Assembly: GCA_021796315.1 (NCBI GenBank)
Contig: JAJYOH010000189.1
Span: 1-9,751, forward strand
DNA from: Chloroflexota bacterium
GTDB taxonomy: Bacteria > Chloroflexota > Anaerolineae > Anaerolineales > Villigracilaceae
Direction: 5' to 3'
Length of the DNA stretch: 9,751 nt
Below are positions 7,683 to 9,751 of the stretch, piece by piece (positions within the stretch are counted from its first letter, which is position 1; every line of letters begins with the position of its first letter). Both the position numbers and the translations under genes were made by a program. Under the pieces are notes generated by a model. That model did no database searches and had not been told where the DNA came from. It saw only the letters and a program-made list of their open reading frames with translations.

Positions 7683-7710
7683 TTGATACCGATGATTACT
7701 ATACAATAAT
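7683..7710 (+). promoter_or_regulatory. Candidate plus-strand promoter facing the ABC promoter
   Basis: TTGATA (7683-7688) and AATAAT (7705-7710) are each one base from consensus, with a 16-base spacer. It would start transcription near 7717 and give the editing-protein gene a leader of about 110 bases that includes the TAATCA repeats. It overlaps the minus-strand promoter, so the two could not be occupied at once. No better plus-strand promoter is visible closer to 7828. Confidence 0.3.
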
Positions 7711-7727
7711 TTGAAGAGCCAAGTCAA
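7698..7727 (-). promoter_or_regulatory. Sigma-70-type promoter of the ABC operon
   Basis: On the minus strand TTGACT (-35, 7722-7727) and TATAGT (-10, 7698-7703) each match consensus at five of six positions, with an 18-base spacer. Predicted transcription start is near 7691, giving a leader of about 75 bases that contains the 7652-7680 hairpin. The first direct repeat of the 11-bp array begins five bases upstream of the -35 box. Confidence 0.65.
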
Positions 7728-7732
7728 GTGGG

Positions 7733-7770
7733 TAATCAGACTCTAATCAAATGCTAATCTTGGCTGATTA
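7733..7770. repeat. Phased TAATCA repeat array (candidate regulator binding site)
   Basis: TAATCA occurs at 7733-7738 and 7744-7749 and TAATCT at 7755-7760, exactly 11 bases apart. Inverted TGATTA follows at 7765-7770, and another inverted TGATTA lies at 7693-7698 beside the ABC -10 box. On the minus strand the three direct copies read GATTA and sit at about -42 to -70 from the predicted ABC start, the usual place for an activator. Direct repeats at 11-bp pitch are typical of OmpR/PhoB-family response regulators. The identity of any regulator is unknown. Confidence 0.55.
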
Positions 7771-7827
7771 TCGGTTCTGGATGGATGTCCCATTTTGTTG
7801 TAAACTATTTTCAAGGAGAAACGGATC

Positions 7828-8535
7828 ATGACTGAATTGCTTTATCAAACGGACGCATACTTAAAGGAATTCGATGCAGTTGTTACCGCGTCTTTCCCGG
7901 ACGAGAAAGCGGTCGCGCTCGACCGGTCTGCTTTCTACCCCGGAGGCGGCGGACAGCCCAACGATATCGGAAAACTGGCGGGGGCAAATGTCGTTAAAGT
8001 GAAGAAAGTGGGCGATGACGTTTTGCACTTTTTGGATAGTAACCTTCCCGCTGTTGGTACGACTGTACATGGTGAGGTCGATTGGAATCGCCGCTATAAA
8101 TTGATGCGGACTCATACCGCCATGCACATTTTATGCGGGACCGTCTTTCGCGATTACGGCGCGCTTGTCACCGGAGGGGATATGGAGCCGCTCAAAGGCC
8201 GCATGGACTTTGAATTCGAGCGTTTGCAAAAAGAGTTGGTGTCGGTCATCGAAGCGGCGGTCAATGTCGAGGTCCGGGCCCGACGCGATGTGCGGGTAAA
8301 GATCCTGCCGCGCGAGGAAGCTTTTCAAATCCCGGACCTGATTCGCACCAAGATCAATCTCCTGCCCGAAGGAATCCAGCAGGTCCGCACCGTTGAGATC
8401 GTCGGCCTTGACCTGCAAGCCGATGGCGGGACGCATGTGAAGAACACGTCCGAGGTCGGCTTCATCCGCATCGTTGATTACAAAAGCAAGGGTGCGGCCA
8501 ATAAGCGAATCTACGTGGAGGTACAGGACAGCTAA
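7828..8535 (+). CDS. AlaX-type alanyl-tRNA editing protein (free-standing AlaRS editing domain)
   Basis: This 235-residue protein is related to the editing half of alanyl-tRNA synthetase. Such proteins hydrolyse mischarged Ser- or Gly-tRNA(Ala) in trans. Seen: an N-terminal beta-barrel-like part with FYPGGGGQPND (36-46), the family signature; HTAMH (96-100), the HxxxH zinc pair; and LQADGGTHVKNT (196-207) in place of the usual CGGTHV box. Zinc ligands would thus be H96, H100 and H203, with Asp199 where Cys is expected. The length suits the medium-size AlaX class that has the extra N-terminal domain but lacks the AlaRS C-Ala domain. ATG at 7828 has AAGGAG at 7813-7818, nine bases upstream. It is divergent from the ABC operon and 55 bases before a lipoprotein gene with no clear terminator between, so co-transcription is possible. 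The amino acid cleared is not certain. Confidence 0.92.
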   Translation: MTELLYQTDAYLKEFDAVVTASFPDEKAVALDRSAFYPGGGGQPNDIGKLAGANVVKVKKVGDDVLHFLDSNLPAVGTTVHGEVDWNRRYKLMRTHTAMHILCGTVFRDYGALVTGGDMEPLKGRMDFEFERLQKELVSVIEAAVNVEVRARRDVRVKILPREEAFQIPDLIRTKINLLPEGIQQVRTVEIVGLDLQADGGTHVKNTSEVGFIRIVDYKSKGAANKRIYVEVQDS

Positions 8536-8590
8536 ACCATTTTCGTAATTCCACGATAGCCGATTCCATTTTTTGAAGAGGATACATATC

Positions 8591-9052
8591 ATGAAGTACG
8601 TAAGCAAATTTATTTTGCTGATGGTTTTGGCGGCTCTCGCTGCGTCCATGCAGGCCTGCGATGTTCCGGCTTTGCCGTACACCGTTCAGATCAGCGTGCA
8701 AACTCCGGGGCCGACTGCTCCGCCAATTTCAAATATTCGCATGACCACCGATGAGACCGGGGCGGAGCAGGCTATCATATATTCTCCCAATCAACAATTT
8801 GTTGTGTTTCTTGATTTGGGTTCTATTCAGGCCGGCGCTGTTATTCAAGCGAAATGGTATTCTGTAAATGTGGCTGGCGTCACTCCAAACACTCTGCTCA
8901 ATGTATCCGATTACGCGTATACGGGCGGCATCAAGAATCTTCACTTTAATTTGAAGGCAACTGGCGGCGGTCAATGGCCGGCAGGTAGTTACAAAGTGGA
9001 AATATATTTAAACGGCGTGAAGACTGGCGAAGTGCCTTTCTATGTTAAATAG
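8591..9052 (+). CDS. Small predicted lipoprotein with beta-sandwich-like domain
   Basis: I do not recognise a named function. The 153-residue product starts with a short basic end and a hydrophobic core (about 6-20), then MQAC with Cys23, a near-consensus lipobox. It is probably exported and lipid-anchored, although Met and Gln upstream of the Ala-Cys make the lipobox imperfect. A Pro/Thr-rich spacer follows (PGPTAPPISN), then a predicted all-beta domain: FVVFLDLG, IQAKWYSV, and the closing strand pair WPAGSYKVEIYLNG...EVPFYVK. This recalls immunoglobulin-like domains of environmental Chloroflexota lipoproteins (from memory). Start choice: ATG at 8591 is preceded by AGAGG about nine bases upstream. 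An in-frame TTG at 8573 would add six residues and is less likely. After the stop lies a short stretch resembling a second copy of its C-terminus. Confidence 0.8.
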   Translation: MKYVSKFILLMVLAALAASMQACDVPALPYTVQISVQTPGPTAPPISNIRMTTDETGAEQAIIYSPNQQFVVFLDLGSIQAGAVIQAKWYSVNVAGVTPNTLLNVSDYAYTGGIKNLHFNLKATGGGQWPAGSYKVEIYLNGVKTGEVPFYVK

Positions 9053-9163
9053 GCAGTCAGTGAAGATGTTTTTGGATGGGCAAACAGATGTAAGGCGCTT
9101 ATGAAAGTTGATGTTGACTTGAACGGGGAGAATGTCGCTGAATGGCAATTCGACGTTCAGTAA
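9053..9163 (+). pseudogene. Decayed 3' end of a second lipoprotein copy (remnant)
   Basis: Bases 9104-9160 translate to KVDVDLNG...EWQFDVQ and end at TAA (9161-9163). Aligned without gaps to the last 19 residues of the lipoprotein just upstream (KVEIYLNG...EVPFYVK), 8 of 19 residues are identical and most others similar, and both stop at the same point. Just before it GGCGCTTAT (9094-9102) reads Gly-Ala-Tyr, matching Gly-Ser-Tyr of the intact gene, but one extra G (9103) breaks the frame and TAA at 9091-9093 closes it upstream. The matching frame is also open back to the lipoprotein TAG, so a short extension by stop read-through is formally possible. I see no clear homology in 9053-9090. Most likely the tail of a deleted tandem paralogue. 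Confidence 0.5.
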
Positions 9164-9183
9164 AATTCTTCAAAACAATTGGC

Positions 9184-9217
9184 AGCAAAAACTGCGCTCA
9201 AAGGCGCAGTTTTTGCT
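9184..9217. terminator. Bidirectional intrinsic terminator between convergent genes
   Basis: A perfect 14-bp inverted repeat (9184-9197 with 9204-9217, core AAAAACTGCGC/GCGCAGTTTTT) surrounds a 6-base loop. The A/T run within the arms supplies a five-T stretch on either strand. It lies between the plus-strand lipoprotein region and the minus-strand gene ending at 9237, so it can serve both. Confidence 0.88.
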
Positions 9218-9236
9218 TGTAATGCTGCGTAAAGCA

Positions 9237-9751
9237 TTAATTCAGAATAACCTGTCCACAGTATTCACATTTGTCCATGCCGAGTTGCAGAGTTCCTCCG
9301 CAATTCGGGCATTGGAAAGTTTCTGTTTTTATTGGAATACCTGCGGTCTTGAAGGCGGCTTCATTTTGTGCCAGGTCCGCGCGCAGACTTTTCAGCCGCG
9401 CCAGATATGCGTCGCCGGTCACTTCGCCCGATTGACGCAGGCGTTCAACATCAGCAATGCTTTCCTTCAACATGCGCCGTTCAGCCTCCAGGCTTTGCTG
9501 GCTTTTATCCTCGAACGAAACTTTCAATTCCGGTTTCTGCGGAATGGACGCCAGGATTGCCGCAATGATCAGGATCGCCGCTGAAAGAATGACGCCGACG
9601 ATCAGCGGCGTATATTGGAAGCCCGGCAGTGAACTGAAATTTACTTTGCTGACTTCGATGTTGGAGCCATCGGCTACGATCACCTGGCGCTGTCCGCCGA
9701 ATTTTCCAATGCCGATTCGATTGATGCCGCTATTATGAGTCGGCAGGAGAT
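9237..9751 (-). CDS. Membrane protein with coiled coil and C-terminal zinc ribbon, N-terminus beyond window
   Basis: The frame is open from the right edge (codon phase from 9749) to TAA at 9237-9239, so the visible 171 residues are the C-terminal part of a longer protein. A GTG at 9683 is not a convincing start because coding-like sequence continues upstream (GINRIGIGKFGGQ). In order: a hydrophilic, strand-rich part; a hydrophobic membrane segment (PLIVGVILSAAILIIAAIL); a charged helical stretch rich in Glu, Arg and Leu that is probably coiled coil; and a four-Cys zinc ribbon, CPNC...CEYC, just before the end. The zinc ribbon side is probably cytoplasmic and the part before the membrane segment extracytoplasmic. 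I do not recognise the family. It converges on the lipoprotein gene and shares its terminator. Confidence 0.78.
   Translation of the reverse strand, partial: LLPTHNSGINRIGIGKFGGQRQVIVADGSNIEVSKVNFSSLPGFQYTPLIVGVILSAAILIIAAILASIPQKPELKVSFEDKSQQSLEAERRMLKESIADVERLRQSGEVTGDAYLARLKSLRADLAQNEAAFKTAGIPIKTETFQCPNCGGTLQLGMDKCEYCGQVILN

Noticed and set aside
7681..7827. T-box or other riboswitch upstream of the tRNA-editing gene
   Set aside because: No T-box sequence, specifier stem or terminator is visible on the plus strand; the only strong hairpin is upstream of the candidate plus start and belongs to the minus-strand leader.
8131..8682. A 183-codon minus-strand reading frame
   Set aside because: It overlaps the AlaX gene and the start of the lipoprotein in antisense; the AlaX motifs decide the strand.
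9220..9239. Small inverted repeat TAATGCT/AGCATTA at the zinc-ribbon gene's stop
   Set aside because: Seven AT-rich pairs with no T-run; the nearby 14-bp hairpin explains termination better.
9132..9584. A 150-codon plus-strand reading frame
   Set aside because: It runs through the terminator hairpin and antisense to the zinc-ribbon gene; a shadow frame.

Overview
The window looks like chromosomal DNA from a moderate-GC environmental bacterium, most likely Chloroflexota (Anaerolineae-like). This rests on gene content: a compact primary sigma factor, a GldA/GldF/GldG-type ABC operon ending in a DUF4340 protein with a Thr/Pro/Ala-rich tail, a small lipoprotein ending in a KVEIYLNG...FYV motif, and GT-C-type membrane proteins. 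No marker gene was compared with a database, so the taxon is an inference. I see no tRNA, rRNA, CRISPR array, insertion sequence or phage gene.

Layout. The left and centre are read on the minus strand. From right to left (direction of transcription) come: a four-gene ABC exporter operon (7615 to 3545: ATPase, ABC-2 permease, GldG-like auxiliary protein, DUF4340 protein), with short gaps or overlaps; the primary sigma factor rpoD (3419 to 2208) with its own probable promoter and a strong hairpin terminator; a 485-residue polytopic membrane protein (2143 to 686); and a GT39-type glycosyltransferase (658 to beyond base 1, C-terminus missing). Transcription turns plus-strand at 7828: an AlaX-type alanyl-tRNA editing protein, a small lipoprotein, and what looks like the decayed 3' end of a second lipoprotein copy. 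A bidirectional terminator at 9184-9217 separates these from a convergent minus-strand gene. That gene runs off the right edge and encodes a membrane protein with a C-terminal zinc ribbon.

How it fits together. The ABC operon would make an inner-membrane transporter with an extracytoplasmic auxiliary complex. Its substrate is unknown, and the Bacteroidetes gliding-motility role of the homologues should not be assumed. The most information-rich non-coding stretch is the 212-base divergent region 7616-7827. It holds a good sigma-70-type promoter for the ABC operon, a weaker plus-strand promoter candidate facing it, a GC-rich leader hairpin followed by a U-rich run, and three TAATC(A/T) direct repeats exactly 11 bp apart just upstream of the ABC -35 box, flanked by inverted copies. 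That pattern resembles an OmpR/PhoB-type response-regulator binding array and is the best lead in the window for an undescribed regulatory circuit. I do not see a wholly new multi-gene system.
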